Below are positions 11,742 to 22,190 of a stretch of 64,000 nucleotides of DNA, piece after piece. Positions within the stretch are counted from its first letter, which is position 1; each line of letters starts with the position of its first letter. Position numbers and translations under genes: made by a program. Where the stretch lies: NCBI RefSeq assembly GCF_003255815.1, contig NC_037668.1:87775783-87839782 (forward strand), written 5' to 3'. Under the pieces are notes generated by a model that saw only the letters and a list, made by a program, of their open reading frames with translations, was not told where the DNA came from and made no database searches. This stretch comes from Theropithecus gelada (lineage: Eukaryota; Chordata; Mammalia; Primates; Cercopithecidae).

Positions 11742-11793
11742 GAAGTGTGTGTGCATGTGTGTGTGAGTGTATCTCTCTCTCTGTGTGTATGTA
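11742..11793 (+). repeat. Mixed GT/CT simple repeat
   Basis: Alternating TG and TC runs, imperfect. Confidence 0.85.
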
Positions 11794-12152
11794 ATTTTGG
11801 GGTGGGAAGGGAAAAAAAGACATTTTGACTTTGATATTATTTTCCAATAGTCACAACTAAGAGTAAATAAACCACCAGTTTTGTAATTGTGACCAAGATA
11901 TCAAGTTACTAAACAGGAGTTAAAAAAAGGACACCAAATTGTTTAATGTAAGGTATTGACAAGAGTGAATATTTGTGAAGTTCACAGAGCTGAAACCCAC
12001 CTGGTTGGAGATGATTAGATTGAGGAATCTCTATCATTTTAGTTATATTTAAGTATTTGCAGCCTTTTCTTGTGTCTTGATGAAAATCCTGTAATATTTG
12101 AAAACTCTGCTTAAAAAGAAATAACTGTGGCTTGTGTTTCTCAAATTATGAG

Positions 12153-12322
12153 TTCCTTCCTTCCTTCCTTCCTTCCTTCCTTCCTTCCTTCCTTCCTTCC
12201 TTCCTTCCTTCCTTCCTTCTTCCCTTCCTCCCTTCCCTTCCTTCCCCTTCCCCTTCCCCTTCCCCTTCCTCTTCCCCTCCCCTTCCTCTTCCCCTCCCCT
12301 TCCCTTCCCTTCCTTCCTTCTT
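12153..12322. repeat. (TTCC)n / GGAA microsatellite and CT-rich tract
   Basis: Sixteen uninterrupted TTCC units occupy 12153-12216, followed by about 100 bp of imperfect CCCTTCC-type repeats. On the minus strand this is the A/G-rich tail of the adjacent 7SL-derived element, so it probably grew from a poly(A) tail. The frames that cross it are artefacts. Confidence 0.95.
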
Positions 12323-12628
12323 GACGGGATTTCACGGTGTTGCCAGGCTGGAGTGTAGTGGCTATCCACAGGCACAGTCCCACTACTGATCAGCATTGGA
12401 GTTTTGGCCTGCCCGGTTTCCTACCTGCACCAGTTCACCCTTCCTTAGGCAATCCGGAAATCCCTGATTTCTAGGAGGTCACCACATTGATGCTGAACTT
12501 AGTGTGGGCACCCTATGAGCATAGCTTACTGCAGCCTGAAACTCCTGGACTCAAGCAATCCTTCAGTCTCAGCCTCCAGAATATCTGGGACTACAGGCAT
12601 CTGCCTCCATGCCTGGCTAATTTTTTGT
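12323..12628 (-). pseudogene. 7SL RNA (RN7SL) retropseudogene
   Basis: The minus strand carries the whole 7SL RNA including the S domain that Alu lacks. On the + strand: GGCTATCCACAGGCACAGTC, CTACTGATCAGCATTGGAGT, ACCTGCACCAGTTCACCCTT and CACATTGATGCTGAACTTAG. The 5' end of the RNA lies near 12622-12628, next to an A-rich linker. Many substitutions (for example through 12440-12470) indicate a non-functional copy. Confidence 0.9.
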
Positions 12629-12753
12629 TTGTTTGTTTTAGAAATGGGGGTCTTGCAATGTGATCCAGGCTGGTCTCCAACTCCTGTCCTCAAGTGATCC
12701 TCCCATCTCAGCCTCCTGAGTAGCTGGGACTACAGGCACATGCCACCATACGT
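12629..12753 (-). mobile_element. Alu left-type monomer joined to the 7SL copy
   Basis: On the minus strand a single Alu-like monomer (7SL-like start CCTGTAGTCCCAGCTACTCA, end GAGACCAGCCTGG) precedes an A-rich linker (CAAACAAACAAAAAATTAG) and then the full 7SL sequence. This gives the layout of a dimeric Alu whose right arm is complete 7SL. A FLAM monomer with a later 7SL insertion in its tail is the alternative. Confidence 0.8.
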
Positions 12754-12768
12754 AAAAGTGAATTCCTT

Positions 12769-13162
12769 ATATCACATTTTCAGCAGTTACAATTTGCACC
12801 TCTTTGGGGAAGTTGCAGGGAAAAAATAACCCCTACCACCAACCTCATGCTCCCTTGATGCTCATGTCTGTGACCCTCAGATGTTTTCTAGCTGGTGTGG
12901 GCTGGAGCCAGCTGCTTCCTACTCCATCCCTTCAGTTACAGCCACGTGGAGCTGTGAATAAAGCCTCTTGGTGACTGCTCCTTCATACTTAAGGACTTCC
13001 CTGCACCCGGCATGGGCAGCAGCTTTACACGGCTCTGTGGTCTGAAGGGCTGCATCCTACATACAGATTTGTCAGTAATTTGTGACACTGAGACATCTCA
13101 TCTCACTCCTGGTCCTTGGGCTTCTCATCTGGAAAATGTCAGAGTTGGACTCCATTTTTTTC
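12769..13162. other. Unassigned intergenic sequence
   Basis: No element or gene recognised. Confidence 0.3.
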
Positions 13163-13510
13163 CTGTCTATTCATGTAATTTTTCGTCTTTAGTCTGCTGA
13201 TATGGTGAATTACATGGATTGGCTTTAGGATGTTTAATCAGCCTTGCATTTCCAGGAGAGGCCCCACTTGGTATTATGTATCTTACAAATTGTTGGATTT
13301 GATTTGCTGGTATTGTGTGAAGGATTTGGGGTCTATATTCATGAGGGCTGTTGGTGTGTAGATTTCTTCGCATTGTCTTTGTTTTGGTATCTGGGTAAAA
13401 CATGAGTTGGGCTGTGCTCCTTCTTCCTCTTCTATATTCTGGAAGGGTTTGTGTGGAATTGATGTTATTTCTTCCTTAAATATTTGGTAGAATTTGCCAG
13501 CACACTGCGT
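13163..13510 (-). mobile_element. L1 ORF2 fragment, antisense
   Basis: Reversed L1 ORF2: GATATGGTGAATTACATGGA, GCCCCACTTGGTATTATGTA, GGGTTTGTGTGGAATTGATG and TTCCTTAAATATTTGGTAGA are well-known antisense L1 phrases. Confidence 0.88.
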
Positions 13511-13774
13511 CCCTTTGAAGGTTTTCCATGTTCTAGGCAGCCCTGGATGACCCAGAGTTCTTCATGATGACTGCGGGTCTTTCTTGGGGAAGGGTTGGAG
13601 GGGTGTCCCGCCTCAGACCCTTTAGAAGCTCCCTGTAAATAGGGTAATAGAGGATCCCTTTTCTCCAAAACACACATGAAACACTCCTCTTCTTTGATCG
13701 TTTCTGGTGTTATCTCTCCAGTCTGCAGGCCACTGTTTTCCCAGTGTGACTTTGAGTCCCTAGGAGACATTGAG
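13511..13774. other. Unassigned intergenic sequence
   Basis: No element recognised. A 145-codon minus-strand frame spans 13465-13902 but starts in L1 sequence and runs through a MIR, so it is not considered coding. Confidence 0.3.
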
Positions 13775-13990
13775 GTATGGGGAGCTTTGGAGTCAGCAAG
13801 AGCCAAACCAAAACCCTCGACCCTGGCATCTATCAGTTGTATGGCTTTGGGCCACATGCTCGAACCTCTCAGAGCCTCAGTTCCTTCATTATTACTGGGC
13901 ATGACGAATTTTGGCTCACAAGGCTGTTGTAACGATGGAATGAGACAATACTTGTAAAATGTCTGGTGTGGTAGGTTTTGAATAAATGCT
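13775..13990 (+). mobile_element. MIR, nearly complete
   Basis: CTTTGGAGTCAGCAAGAGCC, TATGGCTTTGGGCCACATGC, GAGCCTCAGTTCCTTCATTA and the tail GTTTTGAATAAATGCTGGCC. Confidence 0.87.
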
Positions 13991-14734
13991 GGCCTTCTTT
14001 CTGAGGAATCAGAGACAGTCCACTTTACTCAGGCTATCAGGCTCATCTTGGTCAAAGGCCTGTTTGCCTACTTCTGAATCTGGGATACAGTTTTCTGAAG
14101 GGAGTCACATATGCAAAGACAGAATTTATTTATTTATTTATTTTTTGCCATCTGTTCAAGAAGACGAATGAGTTTACCTTGAAAACAGCCACATTACAAA
14201 GTGATTGGTGGATGGAAATAATTTGTTATAATGCTCCAATTCTGCAGCTTCTTTGCAGGTGGAGAGGACGCCCTCCTCAGTTCCTGGGGCTCCAGAGGGT
14301 AGCTTCCTGTTGGGAACTGGAGAACAGGCAGCTCTTCCCATTCTAACTAGAGCCTAGAAAGATGGTTACTTTTGCTTGAAAAAAAAAAGTCATGAGTCAT
14401 CTGCTTAGGAAAATGCCACGCTGATGATATTAGTACATAGAAGCAATTTCATCTGTCTGGGAAGCGCATTTTCAGGAGGCAAGATTGGCAGAGCAGAAAG
14501 GACGGGATAGTAATGAAGCCGGCACAGGGGCTGAACGTGCTGTTTCAGCTCTGGACAGCAGAGGGCGATGTTGCCTCCTAATATTAAAACAGGCTTTGGC
14601 AGGAAGGTGAGCGTGGCAGAGTTTGAAGAAACTTGCCTCTTACTAGCCACTGTAGAGTTCCACAATTTACTTTAAAAATGTATTTGTTGGCTTTTTGGCT
14701 TTACTGGGAAGAACTAGGACAAAGGATGGTTAGT
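13991..14734. other. Unassigned intergenic sequence
   Basis: No repeat apart from a short TTTA run at 14129-14150. It contains a CTCF-like site at 14552. Confidence 0.35.
14552..14570 (+). promoter_or_regulatory. CTCF-like motif
   Basis: TGGACAGCAGAGGGCGATG closely resembles the CTCF consensus (TGGCCACCAGGGGGCGCTA). It is in unique sequence, in the same orientation as the 8806 site. Confidence 0.5.
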
Positions 14735-14988
14735 TACAATAATAGCTAATACTCTGCATAAAACTTGGTACGAGCCCGACATTGTTCCGTATGCATTTTA
14801 GGTATACTAACTCACCAAATTCTCACAATATCAGTACGAAGCAGGTAATGATATTACTGTGCCCAGTTTGGAGATGAGGAAACAGGCACAGTGTGGTTAA
14901 GTGACTTTCCCAGGGTCACAGAGCTAGTAATTGGCAGAGCCACGATTTGAACTCAGGCTGTGTGGTTCCAAAGTCTGTACTTCTAAGC
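14735..14988 (-). mobile_element. MIR, antisense
   Basis: GAGATGAGGAAACAGGCACA, TCACAGAGCTAGTAATTGGC and ATTTGAACTCAGGCTGTGTG. Confidence 0.9.
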
Positions 14989-14995
14989 ATTAGTA

Positions 14996-15310
14996 ACAAC
15001 CTGCATTGCACTTTTTGTCCTATTTGTTCTCACAAGCAGTTCTATAAGGTAAGAACATTCATAACATTTTTTTTTAAGGAGAGAGAGATACAGAGATAGA
15101 AATATATATATATATTAGATAGATAGATCAATAGATCGATAGATAGGTAGAGATAGAATGAACTTTGCTAACTTTGCACCTGAAGTATTCTAAAGACATT
15201 CTAGGGCTCTATTATGCCTTATATAACTGGTCAATAACACAGAGAAAGTGTCAGAGAGAGGGTACACAGTTCCAAGCCTTCTGACATCAAGTCTAGTGCT
15301 TTTTACTACA
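14996..15310 (-). mobile_element. MIR, antisense, split by a microsatellite
   Basis: One half is at 15000-15070 (TTCTCACAAGCAGTTCTATA), the other at 15225-15310 (GGGTACACAGTTCCAAGCCT). The purine-rich/GATA tract sits between them. Confidence 0.5.
15078..15158 (+). repeat. GA / TA / (GATA)n compound microsatellite
   Basis: AGAGAGAGATACAGAGATAG, then TATATATATATA, then imperfect GATA units. Confidence 0.9.
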
Positions 15311-15699
15311 ATACTATTTTATGAACACCTCCCTCCACTGTGCCTGATTCTGTGGGGTGAGGGGTCAAGAGATGTGGAGGCTTGGTCTCTGCACTACAGA
15401 TGCCATGGGTTATCCTATCTTCCTCCTTCTTTAGCCTCAGCCACAGGATCCAGAAACATGGGATGCAATTGTAGCTCTCTCCCTTGGTAGCCTGATGGCC
15501 TTGACCTTGGGTCTCTCTAATGCATCTGGGGAAGTGTGCTTTTAGGACGGGCGATTGAAAGAAGGTAAATTCTTATTCTTCTTAAGTTTATTTTCAGTAA
15601 AACAGATTTTGGGGCCATATAACATCAAAGGTCTCTTTTAGGGCTAATATTCTATGAAAGCACAAGTTTGGTACACCTGAAATCTGTTATTAAATCTTG

Positions 15700-15915
15700 A
15701 TCTGATTTCCAGGACCTCACTCAACCCAAAGGAATGACTCAAATTCTCAATGTCAGCACTGTTGACATTTTGGGTTGGATAATTCCATGTTGTGAGGGGC
15801 TGTCCTGGATATTGTAGGATGTTTCGAATCATCCCTGGCCTCTACTCACTAGGTGTCAGTGGCACAACGTCCTTGATGTTTGACAAACAGCCGGGATATA
15901 CCTGAATTATGGGAA
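15700..15915. mobile_element. hAT-Charlie MITE (MER5/MER20-type)
   Basis: CACTGTTGACATTTTGGGTT, TGAGGGGCTGTCCTGGATAT, GTAGGATGTTTCGAATCATC and CCTGGCCTCTACTCACTAGG are diagnostic of this small non-autonomous element. The subfamily name is uncertain. Confidence 0.75.
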
Positions 15916-15974
15916 TCCACAAACTGTGGTAGACCAGGAGGACAGACGCTTTGGGTGGATGACCATGGTGGTGA

Positions 15975-16205
15975 TGATAATAATAAGTAGCATTTTTCCC
16001 CACTGGCTATTATGTCCTAGGCCCTATTCTAAGGGTCCACATGTATTCTCAATTCATCTTCATAATTACTCTACCAATTTGGCACTGTTAACTGCATTCT
16101 AAAGAAGAAACCGAGATTTAGTAAGATGATCAAGGTCATACAAAGTTCATAAGGAATGAGCTGAGACTCTATTCTCAGGCATTCTGTTATCAATGCTCAC
16201 ACACT
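15975..16205 (-). mobile_element. MIR, antisense
   Basis: TTATGTCCTAGGCCCTATTC, GAAGAAACCGAGATTTAGTA and CAAGGTCATACAAAGTTCAT. Confidence 0.8.
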
Positions 16206-16529
16206 GCTTTCTTCCAAGTGGTCTATACAGCAAGAATCAACATAGGGGTCACAGGCTGACATTGGTCCATGGACTATTTGCTTAGTTTGTGATGAAGTAA
16301 ATCAATTCCATCATGAAGTATACAATTAAGTTCAGCTACTATTTTTTTGTTGCCAGACTTTCTCAATGAAGGAAGCATTGCCTAGATTTACACTCTGACA
16401 CAAGCTCCTTATTTTGTTGCAGGCAGGGACAGAATAAAAATGTTATCTAATATTTGCATGAAATGTTATCATTGACAAACTGTACTACTCTCTGTAGTCC
16501 TACACACTTCCTATAGGTGTGCCTTTCTA

Positions 16530-16700
16530 GACCTTGTAAGGTATGGAAGAGGCAACATAATGTGAACTATCTCTTTCCAGTTGTGGACACCAAAGCCCAG
16601 ACAGTTAAGTGGTTTGCCCTTGCTGTTAAGACAATAAGTTGAGGATCCTAGAATATGAGTTCGAGTTTCCCGATTCATAGTCCACTGCTTTTTCTAAGCT
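16530..16700 (-). mobile_element. MIR, antisense
   Basis: ACAGTTAAGTGGTTTGCCCT and the end TAGTCCACTGCTTTTTCTAA. Confidence 0.65.
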
Positions 16701-16904
16701 GAGACTCTATCTATATTCTGATTATCAGGAAGTGACTCTCTTCCTTTGTCTAGCTCTACATCATGATAAAGATCTGAAAATAAATTGCTCTTATTTCGTG
16801 GGATCGTCTATTATATTACATGGTTATTGAAAAAAACAGAATCACAATTCTTTGGCCGATATACTTTCCATTCTCAAAGCACAATGCTCTTTTGAATCTC
16901 TTGT

Positions 16905-17118
16905 GTTGTGGACTGAGCCTGGGTTTTGCCATCAGCCCTAGCTCCCTTATTTGCAAATTATGAGACCTTAGGCAGGTTTTTAGGTCCCTCTAATCCTTAC
17001 TTCTTTCATGTGTCAGATAGACATAATCACATACACCTGTTGTGCTGTTGCAGTTATGAAATGATGTATGCATGGTGTACATGGTGCCTAGAAGAATGTC
17101 AAGCTCATTGTGGGAGCT
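16905..17118 (+). mobile_element. MIR
   Basis: GACTGAGCCTGGGTTTTGCC, TATGAGACCTTAGGCAGGTT and CAGTTATGAAATGATGTATG. Confidence 0.75.
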
Positions 17119-17199
17119 AAGTCAACACAACACTTCTCTTCTTTCTTCTGTCATGTACTTTTCTATTCTTTTCCAGATCCTTAAAACTGTCTCATAGCA

Positions 17200-17720
17200 C
17201 AGTAACTGATAACAGCAGAAACTAATCTTTATCACTAACGCGCAATCCATCTGGGGGAAAGCCATTTCTTCTTAAATCAGGACCAATCAACGGGGCCTCA
17301 TGACCCAGCTCTGTCCTGCCATGAGCTTGTAGGAACAGATGGAAAATGGGCTGGGCAGATGGAAAAACTCCATTTTCCAACAGGAATTATTTATTTGTGA
17401 AGTTGGAACCACTTGGAAGGAATATTTTGAATTAGGGGGATGAAATATTGTAAGATTCACAACAGGGCCATGAAATTAACTAATGCATTGCGACTACCAG
17501 CGTCACTGTGAGGCAGGGAGTAGGAATAATAATGGGGCTTTTAAAAAATGGTCCAAACGCATAAATTATTTACTCGTGTGTGTTAATGACTCCCTTGAAG
17601 CTGTTCTCCTGATGGCATTATCCCACATGCCCTTCCTAAGAAAGGCCGATCTCACTGCAAGTTGCTCTGTCTTTATGATCAGATTATTACAGAACGTGAA
17701 CCTTATAAATTACACAGCTA
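17200..17720. other. Repeat-free stretch, possibly conserved
   Basis: No repeat recognised. Sequence texture (paired GGAAT-type sites near 17390 and 17420, CATTAACTAATGC-like motifs) suggests a conserved non-coding element. The 87-codon frame at 17483-17746 is not convincing. Confidence 0.3.
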
Positions 17721-17734
17721 CCATTATGAGACCT

Positions 17735-17930
17735 GCTCAGTGTTAGACATTGTGTGTAAGGCTTTCTATATGTTGTATCCAACCCTTATAATGCTCCTGC
17801 AAAGGAGCTCCTACAAGGGCCTACTTAACAGATGAAGAGACTGAAATTCGATATGATGACATGTTTTAACCAAGTCACACAAGTAGTATGTAATAGGTTT
17901 TCGTGCTTTCATTTTTGAGTCTCTGACCTA
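17735..17930 (-). mobile_element. MIR, antisense
   Basis: CAGATGAAGAGACTGAAATT and CAAGTCACACAAGTAGTATG. Confidence 0.75.
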
Positions 17931-17954
17931 TCTCCTCAAATGGCCCCCAAGTAA

Positions 17955-18470
17955 TCAAAACATTCATCTGACCACATCACACTCCTTTGCCCCCTGTTTG
18001 GAGTCTTAGAAGAGCATCAGCGGTCTTTAAGATCTGCTCCTATTTTCTCTGGTTTTGCTTCCTTCACTTTCACCTGGCATCTCATGTGTGTAGGTAACCA
18101 TAGTTTACAATTCTCAGAACAGAGAGCAAATTCATGTCTCAGAGGCACTCTTATCTTGCTCATTCTACCTAGAAAATTCACCCCTGCCACCCAAATACCC
18201 CACCCAATCCCCACCCTGGCCAATTACTTTTCCTTTCCCAGGACTCTGCTTAGTCCTAAATACTCCAGGAAGCCTTCCTTTTACTGTGCTGAGCCATGTG
18301 CCTGTCTGAACAATTCCAGGTAAACGTCAGTATTAGAAGGAAGTCTAGTGGTGTTTGGATAGGAACATTACCAAGGAAGTCTAGACATATCGTTGGAAAT
18401 CCACTCAAACTATTCACTGAGGCCTAACACATAGTAGGTGCTCAGTAAATGCTTGTTGAATGAAAAAGAC
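17955..18470 (+). mobile_element. L2 3' end
   Basis: Begins CTGACCACATCACACTCCTT and ends with the L2 terminus CACATAGTAGGTGCTCAGTA followed by TTGTTGAATGAA. The middle is diverged. Confidence 0.83.
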
Positions 18471-18599
18471 AGAAATAGGCAGGGCTGAGCTCCTCTTTTC
18501 CTTCCTGAGACAGAGAGGCCCACGGTAACTAGAAGTTCCAGAAGGAAGCTACACCCAGGCCATTACATGTTCCTCCAGGTAGCCCAGGGTGGGGGGTCA

Positions 18600-18780
18600 T
18601 CACAGGCCTTGAGGCTGGGAAGATCTGTGATTAAGCCATGGCTATACCACTCTTTTGCCAAGCCTCACCTCTTCATTCATAAAGTAGAAAGAATTCCCAC
18701 CTCTCAGGGCTGTCACGAGTATTAGATTAGACCACAGAACATGGCCCACAGCGTGTGTTCAATATTCAGAGTTCCCTTCC
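18600..18780 (+). mobile_element. MIR
   Basis: CCAAGCCTCACCTCTTCATT and GGGCTGTCACGAGTATTAGA. Confidence 0.7.
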
Positions 18781-18979
18781 CCTTGCCTTAGGTTCAGTGA
18801 ACCTTGGCACAAGGCAGCAGGAAACAAATCCCAAACTGCACTGAATGGGAACAAAGTTTCTTGCACCCTGCCAACCTGGCTCTTGGAACAGGGCAAACCT
18901 GCTGCTGGAAGCTGGATAATAAGACAGGATGCAGTAGGACTGGCAGGTCTAGCAAATAATGGGCACCAAGAGCTGTGCA

Positions 18980-19080
18980 GAAGGAAGGCAGGTCTTCACT
19001 TCTGTCTCCAGTTCCTCCTGTAACTTTAGCAAAGTCACAGAACTTCTCTGAGTCTCAGCATCCTCATTTGCAGATGGTCA
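18980..19080 (+). mobile_element. MIR fragment
   Basis: CTTTAGCAAAGTCACAGAAC and TGAGTCTCAGCATCCTCATT. Confidence 0.6.
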
Positions 19081-19233
19081 CCATTCTTCTTTTGTTCCTC
19101 TCCACCCCTGGCTGCTCTTGTGTGTTGTTCTGAGGATAGAGGGCATGCTTGGAAACATGCTCTAGATAATGCATAGGTCATCACAGTTGACCTAGTCAGA
19201 AATTCATCCCCCCAGGAGGCAGGAAGAATAATG

Positions 19234-19354
19234 AGTGGGAGTTTAAAGAGCCCGAGATCCAACTTACACTCTGACTTTTGAAGGAGCATTTGGGTTAGAT
19301 GCTCCTTGAAAAGTCAGAGTGTAAGCTGGATCTCAGGCTCTGGAGACTCCCACT
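19234..19354. repeat. Near-perfect inverted repeat (56-bp arms, 9-bp loop)
   Basis: Arms at 19234-19289 and 19299-19354 are reverse complements at 50 of 56 positions. The longest perfect stretch is 17 bp (CTTACACTCTGACTTTT against its complement). The loop is TTGGGTTAG. No transposon end is recognised. Transcribed RNA from either strand would fold into a long hairpin. Confidence 0.93.
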
Positions 19355-20019
19355 GTGCACTGTACTTTGTTTGATCTATGGCAGAAAAATAGCAGGGCTT
19401 TAGTTAGACAGGGCCTTCTGGACCGCAAGTCAGCTGGAGAAGATGTTGATGTGGTTACTAGAGTGATTATGGATATAAAAGAGCAGAGACTATGAATTTA
19501 GCCTAGGTATAGTGGAACCTTCTCCTTCCCCTTCTGCCATTGGATTCATGAGGCCAAGACCTGGCAAATTCTCAAATCCTTCACAACCCAACTTGAAAGG
19601 GACCAGTATTTCCCATTATGAATGGATTTTCATCCATCCTGAGTCCTTCTCAGGAAGCCACCAACCTTATAGAGTAGCCTACTTCGTTGTTCATCAGTTC
19701 TGATTGTTAGTATGTTTTTTCAGATTAATTCAAAATCAATCTCTCTATAATTTCTTCCATTCCTACCTCCACTCCTGGCCCCTAAAGAGTGGAATACCTT
19801 TCCTACCTGCTTTTGTTTTCCCTTAATCTCTCTCCCACATGCTGAATTTAAGGGCATGTGGTGCCATGGCTGAGTAAGGAGTAGAAAGTGTTGTTAAGTA
19901 AGGTCAGCCCTGGTGGGAATACATGATATGACTTAATTGGGATGGGCTGTTTTTTCAGACGTTCACACATATGAAGTTCAAAGAGGAAGGTGTAGGTCAG
20001 GGTTTGAGATATGGAAAGT
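19355..20019. other. Unassigned intergenic sequence
   Basis: No element recognised. Confidence 0.3.
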
Positions 20020-20330
20020 TTTATACAACAGGGAACCTTTGATCTAGTTCTTGCAGAAGGAAAAGGAATTTAACAGTTAAAAGTAAGAGAAAAGGTATTG
20101 CAAGAAGAGAAAATTGCATGTGCAAAGGCAAAAAGTCAGGAACATGCATAATCTCTTCGGGAAGCAAAAAGTTGTCCATGTGGCTGAAATAAAGATGAGA
20201 AAACAGTGGCAGATGAGGCAGGAGGGATGGGCAGTGGTGAGACAAAGGATGCAATGAGCTGCTTGTTTCTAGCAAGGTGTTAGCCAAGCTGTAGTTGATC
20301 TTATTTGGTGGGTGATGGCAGCTATGCAAT
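20020..20330 (-). mobile_element. L2 LINE fragment, antisense
   Basis: GCATGTGCAAAGGCAAAAAG and CATGTGGCTGAAATAAAGAT fit the reversed L2 3' region. Diverged. Confidence 0.55.
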
Positions 20331-22190
20331 TAGTATACAGTTTATTTGACAATATTTATTTGATATTCCGTATAGGCTAGGCCCTATTTGAGGCCCTGAC
20401 ACTCTGGGAGCACAGGGCCTGGGACATAGTGAATGCTTTAAATGTGCTTGCTGAATCAGTAAGTGTGGTAGGTGACTTAAAAGACTTAAGGTGTTGAAAC
20501 TTTACCTAGGAAAGTATTTTCTATAGTGTCTTGCATAGAGCATTAGTTCTGAGAACTGCCAAAATGTTATATTTGAAAATAAAAATGACTTTGGTTAAAT
20601 CAATTTGGATTAAACAAGAATAAGATGACTTTTTGTGTGGTTTTGTTTTCATTGTGTTAGTCCTTGGGCACTGAGACTTACCAAGGAGGAAGGGATATAG
20701 GCTATGGTGTTTCCCAAACTTGAACTTTGAACACCTGTCTGGAAAAGCATCACCTGGTTTTAATATTCTAGGGAACACAAGAGAATGGTGGAAAGACAAA
20801 GAGTGGAGAAGGTCCTGCTGCTTCTTAAAATATCTAGCACAGAAGGAACATGTATTACTCCAGTTCACATTCCACTGGTGAGACCCAGCCAAGAAGCCAC
20901 GTCTGTTTGCAAGATGGGCTGGAAATGAAGCCCCTGCTCGACAGTTACTTTCCACCTTCAGCCACCCATTGTGAAAGAAGGAGCACACATTTTGGTGGAC
21001 AGCTAGCTATCTTTGCCAATTTTGCTGAAGAAACAAAGACTCCATGAATGAGTTGGAGAGGGAAAGCCAGAAGATTCCAAATGGGCATTTCAAGCTGCAG
21101 CATTTAAAAGGCTCTCGTTGGGAATTATGTTCCTTTTCCTCCTACTTGCCAGGGTGTATCAGTAAGCTTCTGCCATGGCAACAATCTCAGATTCCTAGTG
21201 GCTTATTTTTTGTTTATGTTCAAAGACTTGTTTTTGTTTATGTATAGGTTTGTGTTGAGGTCTATGATGTTGACTTCTACTGTGCTCCATGTTGAGTTTA
21301 CTTCGGGTCCTAGGCTGCTATCACAGGCTTATCGGTGAAGAAAAAGAGAACATGGGAGAACCACACAATATCCTTTAAAACTACTATTAGGAGTGACATG
21401 CTACTTTTACCCAACTTCACTGACAAAAGGAAGTGATCAGGCTCAACAGGGTGGAGTTAATTCTCTCACTGGGTGGCAAGTCTTAAGTCATGGGCCAAGC
21501 GTGATTGACATCAATGAAGTTGGAAAGTATCATTCCCTAAGTGGAGGAAACAAACTTTGAACAAGAGTTATTTTGCAAACTAATACAATAGACCATAGAG
21601 GGGACTCAGAATTTTTACCTTGTGGGGTTAGGGTACTGGAAGATCTTATGGAAATGCCCACCAACTTCAGGCAATAGTCACCACTTCAGTTGTTGGCAGT
21701 CACTCATCATGAAATAGAGGGTTTATATTTCAATCACGTGAATGTCAGAAGTCAAGTCCTACTAGCCTGGGGCTGCCCTTAGCACTTCTGGAGTCCTGTG
21801 TTCAATACTCTCTGGAGGAGTGCACCCAGGATGAGGAAAGGATCCCAATCCTGGCTTATCGAGGGAGGGGGAGCATAGTGTATACAACCTAGGGAGCTTG
21901 TGTGTGTTGTGGGAGGAGGGGACAGCAAATCACAAAATAGCATCAGGTGGAAAAGGGATAATATGTGGCTTGCATATACTCTTCCCTTTCCTGGAAAGGT
22001 CATCTCCCTTCACTCACCTGGCAAAATCCAGTTCAACATTCCAGGCTGAGCACAAGTGTCTTGTCCCTCAATAAGCTCCCATTGATTCACTCAAGTGGAG
22101 ACGTTTATTACTTCTGTTGTGCACTCATTACTCCCAGAGTAAGTTTAAGAAAGTGCTCATCACACAAATACAGTTATTTACCTACTTGCT
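20331..22190. other. Intergenic, mostly unassigned
   Basis: A short MER5-type remnant is possible at 20700-20780 (AAAGCATCACCTGGTTTTAA), and an old LTR-like stretch at 21160-21480 (TCAGTAAGCTTCTGCCATGG). The 155-codon minus-strand frame at 20521-20988 has no recognisable domain. Confidence 0.3.

Noticed and set aside
12049..12396. Frames encoding long Arg/Glu/Gly/Lys or Pro/Ser/Leu/Phe repeats
   Set aside because: Direct translations of the TTCC/GGAA microsatellite.
12323..12628. Functional 7SL RNA gene
   Set aside because: Too many substitutions across the S domain, a retroelement-type tail and no evident 7SL upstream promoter, so it is called a pseudogene.
13465..13902. 145-codon minus-strand frame
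   Set aside because: Crosses from antisense L1 ORF2 into a MIR, so it is a chance frame over repeats.
20521..20988. 155-codon minus-strand frame
   Set aside because: Starts in a possible repeat remnant and shows no protein signature.
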